DNA from: Nonomuraea fuscirosea
Lineage (GTDB): Bacteria; Actinomycetota; Actinomycetes; Streptosporangiales; Streptosporangiaceae
DNA: 64,000 nt
Assembly: GCF_003001935.1 (NCBI RefSeq)
Contig: NZ_PVNG01000015.1
Coordinates: 124,001 to 188,000, forward strand
Reading direction: 5' to 3'
Positions 21,472 to 29,970 of the stretch are shown in pieces. The first letter of the stretch is position 1; every line of letters starts with the position of its first letter. Both the position numbers and the translations under genes were made by a program. The notes beneath the pieces were generated by a model, which did not search any database, had not been told where the DNA came from, and saw only the letters and a program-made list of their open reading frames with translations.

Positions 21472-22367
21472 GCGTTCCGCACGAGGAGGAGGGCCGGGTG
21501 ATCCCGATCAGCGCGGCGCCCTCGTTCGCGGAGCCCGAGCCCATGGCCAGGCTGCTGGCCTTCGTGCGCAGGCGGGTCACCGGCGACTACGAGGTCGACG
21601 AGTTCGGCTACGACCCCGAGCTGACCGACAAGGTCGTCCTGGAGCTCATCAGGCCGCTCTACAACCACTGGTTCCGGGTCGAGCCCGTCGAGCTGAAGAA
21701 CATCCCCGACGACAGCGGCGCCCTGATCGTGGCCAACCACTCCGGGACGCTGCCGATGGACGCGCTGATGCTCCAGGTCGCACTGCACGACGAGGCCGGC
21801 CGGGCGCTGCGGCTGCTCGGCGCCGACCTGGTCTACCAGCTTCCCTTCCTCAGCCACCTGGCCCGCAAGACCGGCCACACGCTGGCCTGCCCCGAGGACG
21901 CCGACCGGCTGCTGCGCAAGGGCGAGCTGGTCGGGGTGTTCCCCGAGGGCTTCAAGGGCGTCGGCAAGCCCTTCTCCGAGCGTTACAAGCTCCAGCGCTT
22001 CGGCCGCGGCGGCTTCGTGGCCTCCGCCATCAGGGCCGGGGTGCCCATCGTGCCCACCGCGATCGTGGGGGCGGAGGAGATCTATCCCAAGATCGGCGAC
22101 CTGAAGACGGTGGCCCGGCTGCTGGGCCTGCCCTACCTGCCGATCACCCCGTTCTTCCCGCTGCTCGGGCCGCTCGGCCTGGTGCCGCTGCCGTCGAAGT
22201 GGATGATCGAGTTCGGCGAGCCGATCAGGACCGACGAGTACGACCCGTCGGCCGCCGACGACCCCATGCTGGTCTTCAACATCACCGACCACGTGCGCGA
22301 GGTCATCCAGCAGCTGCTCAACGAGCTGCGGCTGCGCAGGGGTCACGCCTTCCCGCCCTTCCTCTGA
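21468..22367 (+). CDS. Lysophospholipid acyltransferase family protein
   Basis: 299 residues. Acyltransferase motif NHSGTLPMD (about residue 88), FPEGFKGVGKPF as the glycerol-phosphate binding motif, and VPIVPTAIVGAEE. It probably acylates a glycerolipid at the inner membrane. GTG 21468 overlaps the epimerase stop, with GGGAGG 9 bases upstream. Translational coupling to the epimerase-like gene and conserved linkage to bS22 and the BdtA-like gene hint at a core cell-envelope function. Confidence 0.9.
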   Translation: MSVPHEEEGRVIPISAAPSFAEPEPMARLLAFVRRRVTGDYEVDEFGYDPELTDKVVLELIRPLYNHWFRVEPVELKNIPDDSGALIVANHSGTLPMDALMLQVALHDEAGRALRLLGADLVYQLPFLSHLARKTGHTLACPEDADRLLRKGELVGVFPEGFKGVGKPFSERYKLQRFGRGGFVASAIRAGVPIVPTAIVGAEEIYPKIGDLKTVARLLGLPYLPITPFFPLLGPLGLVPLPSKWMIEFGEPIRTDEYDPSAADDPMLVFNITDHVREVIQQLLNELRLRRGHAFPPFL

Positions 22368-22454
22368 CCGGCCGGCCGAAGACCGGGTGCAACCGGACGG
22401 CCCCCGGCGGTGTTCTGCGGATCGATCGACTGAACACCGAAAGGGACAACCCTC

Positions 22455-23240
22455 ATGGATCTGCAGCTTTCCGGCCGCGTCGCCGTCGTCACCGGCGCGT
22501 CCAAGGGCATCGGCCTGGCCGTCGCCCGCACCCTGGCCGAGGAGGGAGCCCACGTGGTCGCCGCCTCCCGTACCGTGCCCGACGCCAAGGTGAGCCACGT
22601 CGCGGTGGACCTCATGGACCCGGAGGCGCCCGCCCAGGTCGTCGCGCACGCGGTGCGGGAGTTCGGCGGGGTGGACATCCTGGTCAACAACGCCGGCGGC
22701 CCGCCGCCCGGGGTGACGCTGCCGCGGGCCGGGTTCCTGACGCCCGACGACGCCGGTTGGCGGGCGATGTTCGAGTTCAACCTGTTCGCGGTCGTCCGGA
22801 TGATCCGCGCCGCCGTCCCGGTGATGCTGGAGCGGGGCGGCGGCTCGATCGTCAACGTGTCCTCCACCATGGCCAGGCAGCCGAGCGCCATGAACGTGGA
22901 CTACGGCGCCGCCAAGGCGGCCGTGCTGGCGATCGGCAAGTCCCTGTCGGAGGAGTTCGGGCCGCAGGGGATCCGGGTCAACACCGTCTCGCCCGGACCC
23001 GTGCTGACGGACTGGTGGACCAAGGACGGCGGCGCCGCCGAGGTGTTCGCCGGATTCGTCGGCTCCGACAGGGACAGCGTGATCAAGGAGGTGGCGCCTG
23101 CGATGATGAACCTGACCACCGGCCGGCTGGTGCACCCGCAGGAGATCGCCGACGCGGTCGCCCTGCTGGTCTCGCCCCGCTCGGGCGGCACCACCGGCGC
23201 CGAGGTCGTCATCGACGGGGGCCAGCTCAAGGAGATCTGA
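22455..23240 (+). CDS. SDR family oxidoreductase
   Basis: 261 residues. Classical short-chain dehydrogenase: VTGASKGIGLAVA (cofactor), NNAGG, Ser in NVSSTMA, and YGAAK as the catalytic YxxxK, with PGPVLTDWW after it and the C-terminal GAEVVIDGGQ. Substrate cannot be read from sequence; the FabG-like group is most likely. It stands alone, 87 bases after the acyltransferase gene. Confidence 0.9.
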   Translation: MDLQLSGRVAVVTGASKGIGLAVARTLAEEGAHVVAASRTVPDAKVSHVAVDLMDPEAPAQVVAHAVREFGGVDILVNNAGGPPPGVTLPRAGFLTPDDAGWRAMFEFNLFAVVRMIRAAVPVMLERGGGSIVNVSSTMARQPSAMNVDYGAAKAAVLAIGKSLSEEFGPQGIRVNTVSPGPVLTDWWTKDGGAAEVFAGFVGSDRDSVIKEVAPAMMNLTTGRLVHPQEIADAVALLVSPRSGGTTGAEVVIDGGQLKEI

Positions 23241-23298
23241 ACCCGCTGGGCGGGTTGTGGAGAGACATCCGTGACCGATCCCCCACAGAAGGGCGGAG

Positions 23299-23877
23299 AT
23301 GATCACGCAACCCGCCGTCAGGGGTGTGGACTCGGAGCTGGTGAGCGCCTCGTGGTCCGACCCCGAGGCGTTCGCCGAGCTCTTCGACCGCTACTCCGCC
23401 ATGCTCTACCGGTACGTCTCCAAACGCCTCGGCCCCGGGCCCGCCGAGGACCTCGTCGGTGAGACGTTCTTGATCGCCTTCTCCAAGCGGAGAAGCTACG
23501 ACCTGTCCTACCCGGACGCCCGGCCGTGGCTGTTCGGCATCCTGACCAAGCTCGTCGCCCGGCACCACCGCTCCGAGGCGACGCGCTACCGGGCTCTGCT
23601 GCGCGCCCCCGTGGAGGCGGAGGTGGAGTCGCCGGCCGACCGGGTGGCGGCCGGGGTGAGCGCCCAGGCCGTCCGCGGTGAGCTGGCCGGCGCCCTGGCC
23701 GCGCTGCCCGCCAAGGACCGCGACGTGCTGCTGCTGATCGCCTGGGGCGATCTCACGTACGAGGAGGTCGCGCGGGCGCTCGGCATCCCCGTCGGGACCG
23801 TGCGCTCCCGCCTCAACAGGGGCAGGCGGAAGGTACGCGCCGCGCTCGGCGACACCAACCCCATGGAGGAGGAGTGA
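23299..23877 (+). CDS. ECF-type RNA polymerase sigma factor
   Basis: 192 residues. Region 2 (FAELFDRYSAMLYRYVSKRLG, then AEDLVGETFLIAF) and region 4 (LAALPAKDRDVLLLIAWGDLTYEEVARALGIPVGTVRSRLNRGR). It ends NPMEEE, and the GGAGGAG coding for this tail is also the ribosome site of the LCP gene. It likely recruits RNA polymerase to an envelope-stress regulon. No separate anti-sigma gene follows; the adjacent LCP protein has an N-terminus of that type. Confidence 0.92.
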   Translation: MITQPAVRGVDSELVSASWSDPEAFAELFDRYSAMLYRYVSKRLGPGPAEDLVGETFLIAFSKRRSYDLSYPDARPWLFGILTKLVARHHRSEATRYRALLRAPVEAEVESPADRVAAGVSAQAVRGELAGALAALPAKDRDVLLLIAWGDLTYEEVARALGIPVGTVRSRLNRGRRKVRAALGDTNPMEEE

Positions 23878-23879
23878 CG

Positions 23880-24881
23880 ATGGACGACCTGAAGCTGCTC
23901 CGCGACCTGGGGGCCGAGCTGGAGCACGGGCCGCCGCCCACGCTCGTCCGCCAGCGCACGCGATACCTGCACAGCCGGCCCCGCCGCCGGTGGACCGGCT
24001 GGTGGACGGCCGGCCTGGTCGCGGTCGCGACGGTCTGCGCCGTCGCGGTGCCCACGGTGCTCCTCTCGCACCGCGGACCGGCGGGACCGGCGGCCGGGGG
24101 CGAGGCGGTGGACGTGAGCGGCGCCGTCAACGTGCTGCTGATCGGCTCGGACACCCGCGACGGCGAGGGCAACGCCAAGTACGGCCCGTCGAGCCGGAAC
24201 ACGGGCCAGCGCGCCGACACGATCATGATCGTCCACGTGCCGGCCGACCGGGGCAGAGCGACCGCGGTCAGCGTCCCGCGCGACTCGCTGGTGCGGGCCG
24301 CCCCGTGCACGTCAGGCCCGGCCAGGACCGTCATGATCAACGCCGTGTACGACGAGGGCGGCGCCGCGTGCCTCAGGACGACGCTGGAGAAACTGACCGG
24401 CCTGCGGCTGCACCACACGATGGCGGTCGACTTCGCCGGGTTCGAGGACATGGTGGACGCGCTCGGCGGCGTCACCGTCAAGGTGCCGGCGCCGGTGAAC
24501 GAGCCGAAGGCCAAGCTGCGGCTGCGCGCCGGCGAGCAGGTGCTCGACGGCGAGAAGGCCCTCGGGTACGTGCGGCTGCGCTACTACGGGGACGGCTCCG
24601 ACCTGTCGCGGATCAAGCGGCAGCGCACGGTCGTCATGGCGCTGCTGAAGAAGGCGCAGAGGGCCGTCGCGGACCCGGCCGAGCTCCAGGGCTTCCTCGA
24701 CGTGGTGCGCAGATCGGTGAAGACGGATCTCACCGTCGAGGAGATGTACCAGCTCGGCACCCAGCTCGCGGAGACCAAGGTGAGCCTCAAGGTGGTGCCC
24801 ACGGGCCCGCATCCGGACGACCGCGTCCGGCTTCAGTGGAAGCAGCCGGAGGCGGGCAAGTTGTTCGGGTCGCTGCAGTAG
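23880..24881 (+). CDS. LCP (LytR-CpsA-Psr) family protein with anti-sigma-like N-terminus
   Basis: 333 residues. The first 35 residues (MDDLKLLRDLGAELEHGPPP then LVRQRTRYL) resemble the cytoplasmic part of proteins encoded beside actinobacterial ECF sigma factors. One membrane helix follows (WWTAGLVAVATVCAVAVPTVLL, about 42-63). The outer domain is LCP: VLLIGSDTRDG, RADTIMIVHV, AVSVPRDSLV, INAVYDEGG, DALGGVTV and YVRLRYYGDGSDLSRIKRQR. LCP enzymes move lipid-linked glycopolymers to peptidoglycan. ATG 23880 is preferred over GTG 23874. Confidence 0.88.
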   Translation: MDDLKLLRDLGAELEHGPPPTLVRQRTRYLHSRPRRRWTGWWTAGLVAVATVCAVAVPTVLLSHRGPAGPAAGGEAVDVSGAVNVLLIGSDTRDGEGNAKYGPSSRNTGQRADTIMIVHVPADRGRATAVSVPRDSLVRAAPCTSGPARTVMINAVYDEGGAACLRTTLEKLTGLRLHHTMAVDFAGFEDMVDALGGVTVKVPAPVNEPKAKLRLRAGEQVLDGEKALGYVRLRYYGDGSDLSRIKRQRTVVMALLKKAQRAVADPAELQGFLDVVRRSVKTDLTVEEMYQLGTQLAETKVSLKVVPTGPHPDDRVRLQWKQPEAGKLFGSLQ

Positions 24882-24882
24882 G

Positions 24883-24901
24883 GGAGCCTCGCGGGGGCTC
24901 C
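24883..24901. terminator. Hairpin between converging LCP and HAD genes
   Basis: GGAGCC pairing with GGCTCC around a 7-base loop, one base past the LCP stop. It lies between two converging genes and could serve both. Confidence 0.45.
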
Positions 24902-24921
24902 TCGTCAGGCGCACCCAGGGG

Positions 24922-25806
24922 TCAGACGCGGCCGCGGTAGTGGCGGCGCAGGGCGATGCCCGCCGCCACGCCGCCCGCGAGCGCGCCCACGCCGGCCGCG
25001 ATGGGCAGCGCCGTCATCGTGGCCTTGCGCCCGGTGCGGAAGTCCCTGATCGGCCAGTCGTGCTTCCTGGCGTGCTCACGCAGCTCGTTGTCCGGATTGA
25101 TCGCCACGGCCTCGCCGACCAGGGACAACATCGGCAGGTCGTTGGCCGAGTCGCTGTAGGCGGTGCAGCGCGACAGGTCGAGCCCCTCCCTGCGGGCCAG
25201 TGCGCGCACCGCCTCCGCCTTGGCGGGGCCGTGCAGCAGGTCGCCGACCAGCCGCCCGGTGTAGACGCCGTTGCTGGTCTCGGCGACGGTGCCGAGCGCG
25301 CCCGTCAGGCCGAGCCGCTGCGCGATGACCCTGGCCAGCTCGACCGGGGTGGCGGTGACCAGCCAGACCCGCTGGCCGGCGTCGAGGTGGCTCTGGGCGA
25401 GCAGCCGGGTGCCGCCCCAGATGCGGTCGGCCATCACCTCGTCGTAGATCTCCTCGCCGAGGCGTACGACGTCGTCGACCTTGGCCCCGGCCACGAACGC
25501 CAGCGCGGTCTCCCTGGCCACCGCGATGTGCTCGGGGTTCTCGTTGCCGCGCAGCCGGAACACCGCCTGCCCCACGGCGAACTTGAACAGGTCGGACGTG
25601 GTGAACAGCCCGCGCGTGGCCAGCCCTCTGGCGAAGTGGTAGATCGACGCGCCGCGCATCATCGTGTTGTCCACGTCGAAGAAGGCCGCGGCCTCCAGGT
25701 CGGGCTCGACCGGCGTGATCGGCGCGACCGTGACCGCCGCCTGCGCCGCGGCCTCGCCTGCGACCTCGGGGTGCACTTCCTGTCGTCGTCGCATAAGCCG
25801 CCACAT
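24922..25806 (-). CDS. HAD-IB family phosphatase with C-terminal membrane anchor
   Basis: 294 residues. Catalytic motif I FFDVDNTMMRG, motif II region VWLVTATP, motif III Lys in HGPAKAEAV and motif IV YSDSANDLPML, the SerB/PSPase-like layout. The C-terminal segment (ALPIAAGVGALAGGVAAGIALR) is a probable membrane anchor followed by a basic tail. Substrate may be a phospholipid or phosphoserine-like compound. It is 18 bases after the rsbN-like gene and likely cotranscribed. Confidence 0.88.
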   Translation of the reverse strand: MWRLMRRRQEVHPEVAGEAAAQAAVTVAPITPVEPDLEAAAFFDVDNTMMRGASIYHFARGLATRGLFTTSDLFKFAVGQAVFRLRGNENPEHIAVARETALAFVAGAKVDDVVRLGEEIYDEVMADRIWGGTRLLAQSHLDAGQRVWLVTATPVELARVIAQRLGLTGALGTVAETSNGVYTGRLVGDLLHGPAKAEAVRALARREGLDLSRCTAYSDSANDLPMLSLVGEAVAINPDNELREHARKHDWPIRDFRTGRKATMTALPIAAGVGALAGGVAAGIALRRHYRGRV

Positions 25807-25824
25807 GGGCTTCAGCTTACTTAC

Positions 25825-26457
25825 CTACTCGGGCGCGACCAGACCTTCGATGTAGTCGAGGTAGTCCTCCGCGCGGGCCAGGTCGGCCTCTCCGAGCTGG
25901 TCCAACATGGGTTCGACGACCTCCTGCTGATCCTGCGCGAACTTCTTGATCTTCGGTGAACGCGGCTCGGTCCTTTCGAGGCGTTCGACGCCCACGCGCG
26001 TCGACTCCTCCATGTCCTTCAGCGTCTTGTTGATCAGCGGGGCTTCGGTGGTGGTGGAGCCGAGCAGGGTGGCCACCTCCTTGGCGCGGGTCTTGGCCGA
26101 GTCGAGCTCGCGCTCGCCGCGTTCCGCGCCCGAGCTGAGCCGGACGAGCGTGGTCTCGGCGGCGCGCTTGAGGGGGTAGAGCGAGTCGCCGGGCACCGCC
26201 TGGTAGGTGGCGAAGGAGGAGACCATCATCGCCGCCACCAGCCCCACGGCGGCGAGCTGGGACAGCAGCGGCCGGCGCCGCGCGGGACGGCGGCGGTGCG
26301 CGCGCTCGGTGACGGGCTCGTCCTGCTCGTGGGCGAGCGACATCAGCTCCGCCCGCAGGCGTTCCTTGAAGGCCGGCTGGGGAGCGCCGATCGGCAGCTC
26401 CTGGAGTTCGGTGAGGTGATCGAGCACGCGCTCCCGCCGCCTGCGCGCACTACTCAT
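25825..26457 (-). CDS. rsbN: Membrane anti-sigma factor RsbN-like (DUF5667)
   Basis: 210 residues. A cytoplasmic N-terminal sigma-binding region (RVLDHLTELQELPIGAPQPAFKERLRAELM), a basic stretch, one membrane helix (LLSQLAAVGLVAAMMVSSFATY, about 72-93), and an extracytoplasmic DUF5667 domain beginning PGDSLYPLKRAAE. In Streptomyces, RsbN sequesters sigma-BldN. AGGGG precedes the ATG. It follows the bldN-like gene by 59 bases, which supports the pairing. Confidence 0.85.
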   Translation of the reverse strand: MSSARRRRERVLDHLTELQELPIGAPQPAFKERLRAELMSLAHEQDEPVTERAHRRRPARRRPLLSQLAAVGLVAAMMVSSFATYQAVPGDSLYPLKRAAETTLVRLSSGAERGERELDSAKTRAKEVATLLGSTTTEAPLINKTLKDMEESTRVGVERLERTEPRSPKIKKFAQDQQEVVEPMLDQLGEADLARAEDYLDYIEGLVAPE

Positions 26458-26516
26458 GCGAACCCCTGGGCCTTTCCTCTCGTGACAATGGCCTAACGAC
26501 GCGCGGTCGGCGTAGG

Positions 26517-27155
26517 TTACGCCAGGTCGTGCTTGAGAGCTCTGGCCAGCGACCGTACGGCCCGGAACTGCAGCGCTTTGATCGCTCCACTCTTCTTCCC
26601 CATGATCAGCGCGGTTTCCGCGAGCGAGAGGCCGTGCAGGAAGCGCAGGACGACGCACTCCTGTTGTTCGGGATTGAGATCGCGTACGGCACGCAGCACC
26701 CGGTCGTTGATGATGGCCGTGACCACGGCGTTCTCGGGGATGTGGGAGCCGTCGAGCGGGACGTCGATCACCTCACCCGTGGTGACCTCCAGCCGGTAGC
26801 GTCCCGACTTGAAGTGGTCGGTCACCAGGTTTCTCGCGATGGTCACGAGCCAGGCGCCGAAGTCGCGGCCCTGCCAGGTGAAGTCGCCGATCCGGCGCAG
26901 CGCGCGCAGGAAGGTCTCGCTGGTGAGGTCCTCCGCCAGCGGGTGGGAGCCCACCCGGAAGTAGATGTAGCGGTAGACGAGGTCGACGTAGCGGTCGTAG
27001 AGCGTGCCAAAGGATTGCGTGCATCCGTTCTTGGCGTGCATCACCAGCATGCGGAGGTCGTCGGGCACGTCTTCGTGCACGACGAGCTCGCCCGTCCGGG
27101 CAGGTCCAGCGACGGCTGGAGCGAGCAGCCCGGCGAACGGCGACGAGTCAGGCAT
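26517..27155 (-). CDS. bldN: ECF sigma factor BldN-like
   Basis: 212 residues. A non-conserved N-terminal extension of about 30 residues precedes region 2 (DDLRMLVMHAKNGCTQSFGTLYDRYVDLVYRY, then AEDLTSETFLRALRRI). Region 4 is LNPEQQECVVLRFLHGLSLAETALIMGKKSGAIKALQFRAVRSL. The Streptomyces protein also has an N-terminal pro-extension and directs chaplin and rodlin genes for aerial growth. Identification rests on sequence style plus linkage to rsbN, the BdtA-like gene, bS22 and rex-hem, as I recall it in Streptomyces. Confidence 0.82.
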   Translation of the reverse strand: MPDSSPFAGLLAPAVAGPARTGELVVHEDVPDDLRMLVMHAKNGCTQSFGTLYDRYVDLVYRYIYFRVGSHPLAEDLTSETFLRALRRIGDFTWQGRDFGAWLVTIARNLVTDHFKSGRYRLEVTTGEVIDVPLDGSHIPENAVVTAIINDRVLRAVRDLNPEQQECVVLRFLHGLSLAETALIMGKKSGAIKALQFRAVRSLARALKHDLA

Positions 27156-27334
27156 CCGGTATCCCTAGGGGTAAGGGGTGCGGCGTGCTCGAACACTCTA
27201 GAAATCAACCGGAAATTCCACAATCCACAGCGTGATGGCATGACTAGGCGTAATCGGCAGATACCGTGTTGGACCGACCCGTTCCCTCTTCGGCTACCGG
27301 CTGGGAGGCATCGTCCGGCAGCATTGGAGTCACC

Positions 27335-28879
27335 ATGGAGATCCTCGTTGCTGTCATAGCTTTCGCCGGCGCGCTCCTGGCCGCCGTCGCGGCCGGTGCC
27401 CTGATCCAACGGCTGCGCGACGACCCTGAGGGATGGCTTGTCGCCTGGACCGTTGCAGTCGTGGCGCTCTGTCTCGCCTTGGGCGTGATCGGCCTCGGCT
27501 ACCTCATCGGCTTCGGCGGTGTCACTTTCCGTGTCTACCAGGTGACGGGATCACTGCTGGCGCCGCTGTGGCTGGCGGTCGGGCTGGTGCAGCTGCTGTC
27601 GGAGAAGGCGCCGCCGAGGTTCCTGGCGTGGCTGGCCGGCATCGCGCTGAGCTTCGTGAGCGTGGTCATCATGGTGTGGGACCCGCTGAAGAGCCAGGAG
27701 ATGGGCAGGTCGCTGCCGGCCGCGTCCAACCACTGGAACCTCTTCCCCGGCTACCTGCTGATCGCCGTGCACGCCGTCGCCGTGCTGCTCATGCTGGCGA
27801 TGCTGGTGGTGGCCGGGATCAAGTGGCGCAACGGCGACGAGTACGACACCGACAACCTGCACGCGACCGTGGTCATCGTGCCGTCGGGGCTCGCGCTCGT
27901 GGGGGCGATGCGGTTCGCGGTGCCGCCGCTGTTCACCACCGCGTTGCTGGCGGTGGCGGGAGCGGCGGTCTGGTACACCGTGCTGCGGCCGCTGGCGCCG
28001 TACGAGGACGACGACGAGGACGACTTCGGTCCCGACGGCGACGAGCGCCTCTCGCGCCGCGAGGAGCGCTCTCAGCGCCGCGAGGAACGGGTGCCGCGGG
28101 ACGAGCGGACGCCGCGGGGCGACCGCGTCCCGCGCGACGAGCGCCCCATGCCGCTGGACGAGCGCCAGATGACGCCGGGCGACCGCCCGATGTTCCGCGA
28201 CGAGCCGCCCGGCGACCGTCCGATGTTCCGCGACGAGGTGCCGGGCGGCGGGCGCAGGGGCATGCCGGAGCCGATGCAGGCGGCCGACCTGTCGCCCGCG
28301 CCGCCGCGCAGGTCGTCGGGCCTGGGGGATCTGGTGGCCGAATATCGCGCGGGCGACCAGGAGGTCGACTACGCGGCGCGGATGGCGCCGCCGCCCGACT
28401 CCGGGCCCTCGACCGGCTACATCATGAACGGCGCGCCGCCCCAGCGGCCCGACTACAACCTGTCACCGTCGGCGCCCGGCACCGGCGCGGTCTTCCCCGG
28501 CGCCGACGTGTTCACCCCCGCGCAGCAGCAGCCCGGCTCGGGCCGGCTCTCGCCCACCATCTACGGCCTGCTCACCGTCTTCACCATCATGGACGGCGCG
28601 GGCGACGCGTTCGACCGGCTGGCCGAGGCGACCGTCGAGGCCGTGCGCAGGGGCGAGCCCGACACGCTCGTGTACGCCTGCCACGCGGTGAAGTCGGCCC
28701 CGCTGCAGCGCATCGTCTACGAGCTCTACCGTGACGAGGTCGCCTACCGCGACCACCAGCGCCAGCCGCACGTGGAGCGGTTCGTCAACGAGCGGCAGAC
28801 GATGGTGCTGGCCACCAACGTCATCGAGCTCGACGTCAACGCCGCGAAGGTGGTGCCGCTGCCCACCGTCGCGTACTGA
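27335..28879 (+). CDS. Seven-helix membrane protein fused to an ABM domain
   Basis: 514 residues. Residues 1-225 hold about seven hydrophobic helices. Residues about 225-400 form a charged, disordered linker with repeats of RREER, PRDER and GDRPMFRDE. Residues about 407-505 form a ferredoxin-like antibiotic biosynthesis monooxygenase (ABM) domain: YGLLTVFTIMDGAGDAFDRLAEATVEAV, then HAVKSAPLQRIVYELYRDEVAYRDHQRQPHVERFV. ABM domains act in haem degradation, quinone chemistry or ligand sensing. TTGGAG lies before ATG 27335. It is divergent from bldN. Function unknown. Confidence 0.85.
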   Translation: MEILVAVIAFAGALLAAVAAGALIQRLRDDPEGWLVAWTVAVVALCLALGVIGLGYLIGFGGVTFRVYQVTGSLLAPLWLAVGLVQLLSEKAPPRFLAWLAGIALSFVSVVIMVWDPLKSQEMGRSLPAASNHWNLFPGYLLIAVHAVAVLLMLAMLVVAGIKWRNGDEYDTDNLHATVVIVPSGLALVGAMRFAVPPLFTTALLAVAGAAVWYTVLRPLAPYEDDDEDDFGPDGDERLSRREERSQRREERVPRDERTPRGDRVPRDERPMPLDERQMTPGDRPMFRDEPPGDRPMFRDEVPGGGRRGMPEPMQAADLSPAPPRRSSGLGDLVAEYRAGDQEVDYAARMAPPPDSGPSTGYIMNGAPPQRPDYNLSPSAPGTGAVFPGADVFTPAQQQPGSGRLSPTIYGLLTVFTIMDGAGDAFDRLAEATVEAVRRGEPDTLVYACHAVKSAPLQRIVYELYRDEVAYRDHQRQPHVERFVNERQTMVLATNVIELDVNAAKVVPLPTVAY

Positions 28880-28899
28880 CCGCGGCCTCCGCCGCCCGG

Positions 28900-28966
28900 G
28901 CCGCCACGTTTCGAGCGCGGCCTGCGCCTCCCCGAGCCGTCACGCTTCGAGCGCGGCCCGCAGCCT
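28900..28966. repeat. 36-bp duplication spanning the glutaredoxin-like gene stop
   Basis: Two imperfect copies at 28900-28930 and 28936-28966, sharing TTCGAGCGCGGCC and flanks. The second copy is the 3' end of the minus-strand glutaredoxin-like gene with its stop (TCA at 28940). The equivalent triplet in the outer copy is CCA, so the copy has drifted. Confidence 0.8.
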
Positions 28967-29176
28967 GGCCTCGTCGACCCGCCAGAAGTCGTGCTGGACC
29001 CCGTCGATCAGCGTGACCGGGATCATCTCCCAGTATTTCTCGGTCAGCTCCGCCGACGACTCGATGCTGACCTCCTCCCACGGCACGCCCAGCTCGCCCG
29101 CGACCCTGGCGACGACCTCGCGCGCGTCGTCACACAAGTGACATCCGGGTTTGCCGAGCAAGGTGATGCGATGCAT
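28940..29176 (-). CDS. Glutaredoxin-like protein (DUF836 type)
   Basis: 78 residues. Thioredoxin-fold N-terminus ITLLGKPGCHLCDDAREVV with active-site CHLC, and the cis-Pro motif IPVTLIDG. A likely small thiol-disulfide protein of the cytoplasm. It is divergent from rex, and the Rex-like operator lies 25 bases upstream of its start, so it may be redox regulated too. Confidence 0.88.
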   Translation of the reverse strand: MHRITLLGKPGCHLCDDAREVVARVAGELGVPWEEVSIESSAELTEKYWEMIPVTLIDGVQHDFWRVDEARLRAALEA

Positions 29177-29200
29177 GTGAGCAACCGTACCCCGCCGACT

Positions 29201-29218
29201 TTGTGCATCGGTTCACAA
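29201..29218. promoter_or_regulatory. Rex operator upstream of rex-hem operon
   Basis: TTGTGCATCGGTTCACAA matches the Rex operator consensus TTGTGAA-N4-TTCACAA with one differing base pair region in the left arm. It overlaps a possible -35 (TTGTGC, 29201-29206) set 18 bases from -10 TAACCT (29225-29230), so bound Rex would block the promoter. This implies autoregulation by NADH/NAD+ ratio. Confidence 0.85.
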
Positions 29219-29292
29219 AGGGATTAACCTGAAAGACGGTTCGATTCCTATCACGCGGTCCCCAAGCCGCCCGTTCCCTGGAGCACCGGCAC

Positions 29293-29970
29293 GTGAAGAG
29301 CCCGTCCCAGCCCCGCGACCGCGGCATCCCCGAAGCCACGGTCGCCAGGCTCCCGTTGTACCTTCGGGCGCTGCACGGGATGGCCGAGCGGGGGATCGCG
29401 ACCGTCAGCTCGGAAGACCTGGCCGTCGCCGCCGGGGTCAACTCGGCCAAGTTGCGCAAGGATCTGTCTCACCTGGGCTCCTACGGCACGCGAGGCGTAG
29501 GCTATGACGTCGAATACCTCGTCTACCAGATCTCCCGCGAGCTCGGACTGACCCAGGACTGGGCGGTGGCGATCGTCGGAGTCGGTAACCTCGGCCGCGC
29601 GCTGGCCAATTACGGCGGTTTCGTCTCCAGGGGCTTCCGCGTCGCGGCGCTCGTGGACGCCGACCCCGAAGTGGTGGGCGACACCATCGCGGGGTTGAAT
29701 GTGGAGCACATCGACGAACTGGAAACCGTGATCGGGCAGCGCGGAGTCTCGATCGTGGTTCTGGCGACACCGGCGGCGGCGGCGCAGGCGGTCTGCGACC
29801 GCGTGATCGCCGCGGGCGTCACCAGCATCCTGAACTTCGCCCCTGTTGTACTTTCCGTGCCGGACAGCGTCGATGTCCGTAAAGTCGACCTATCAATCGA
29901 ACTGCAGATTCTCGCGTTCCACGAGCAACGCAAGGCTGGGGGGCCACTCATGGCGATGGACGGTCAATGA
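29293..29970 (+). CDS. rex: Redox-sensing transcriptional repressor Rex
   Basis: 225 residues. Winged helix (PEATVARLPLYLRALHGMAERGIATVSSEDLA, GVNSAKLRKDLSHLGSYGTRGVGY) followed by a Rossmann domain (VAIVGVGNLGRALANYGGF) that reads NADH/NAD+. The C-terminal domain-swap helix is present. Rex represses respiratory genes when NADH is low. It overlaps hemA by 4 bases. The matching operator at 29201-29218 indicates self-control and control of haem synthesis. Confidence 0.97.
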   Translation: MKSPSQPRDRGIPEATVARLPLYLRALHGMAERGIATVSSEDLAVAAGVNSAKLRKDLSHLGSYGTRGVGYDVEYLVYQISRELGLTQDWAVAIVGVGNLGRALANYGGFVSRGFRVAALVDADPEVVGDTIAGLNVEHIDELETVIGQRGVSIVVLATPAAAAQAVCDRVIAAGVTSILNFAPVVLSVPDSVDVRKVDLSIELQILAFHEQRKAGGPLMAMDGQ

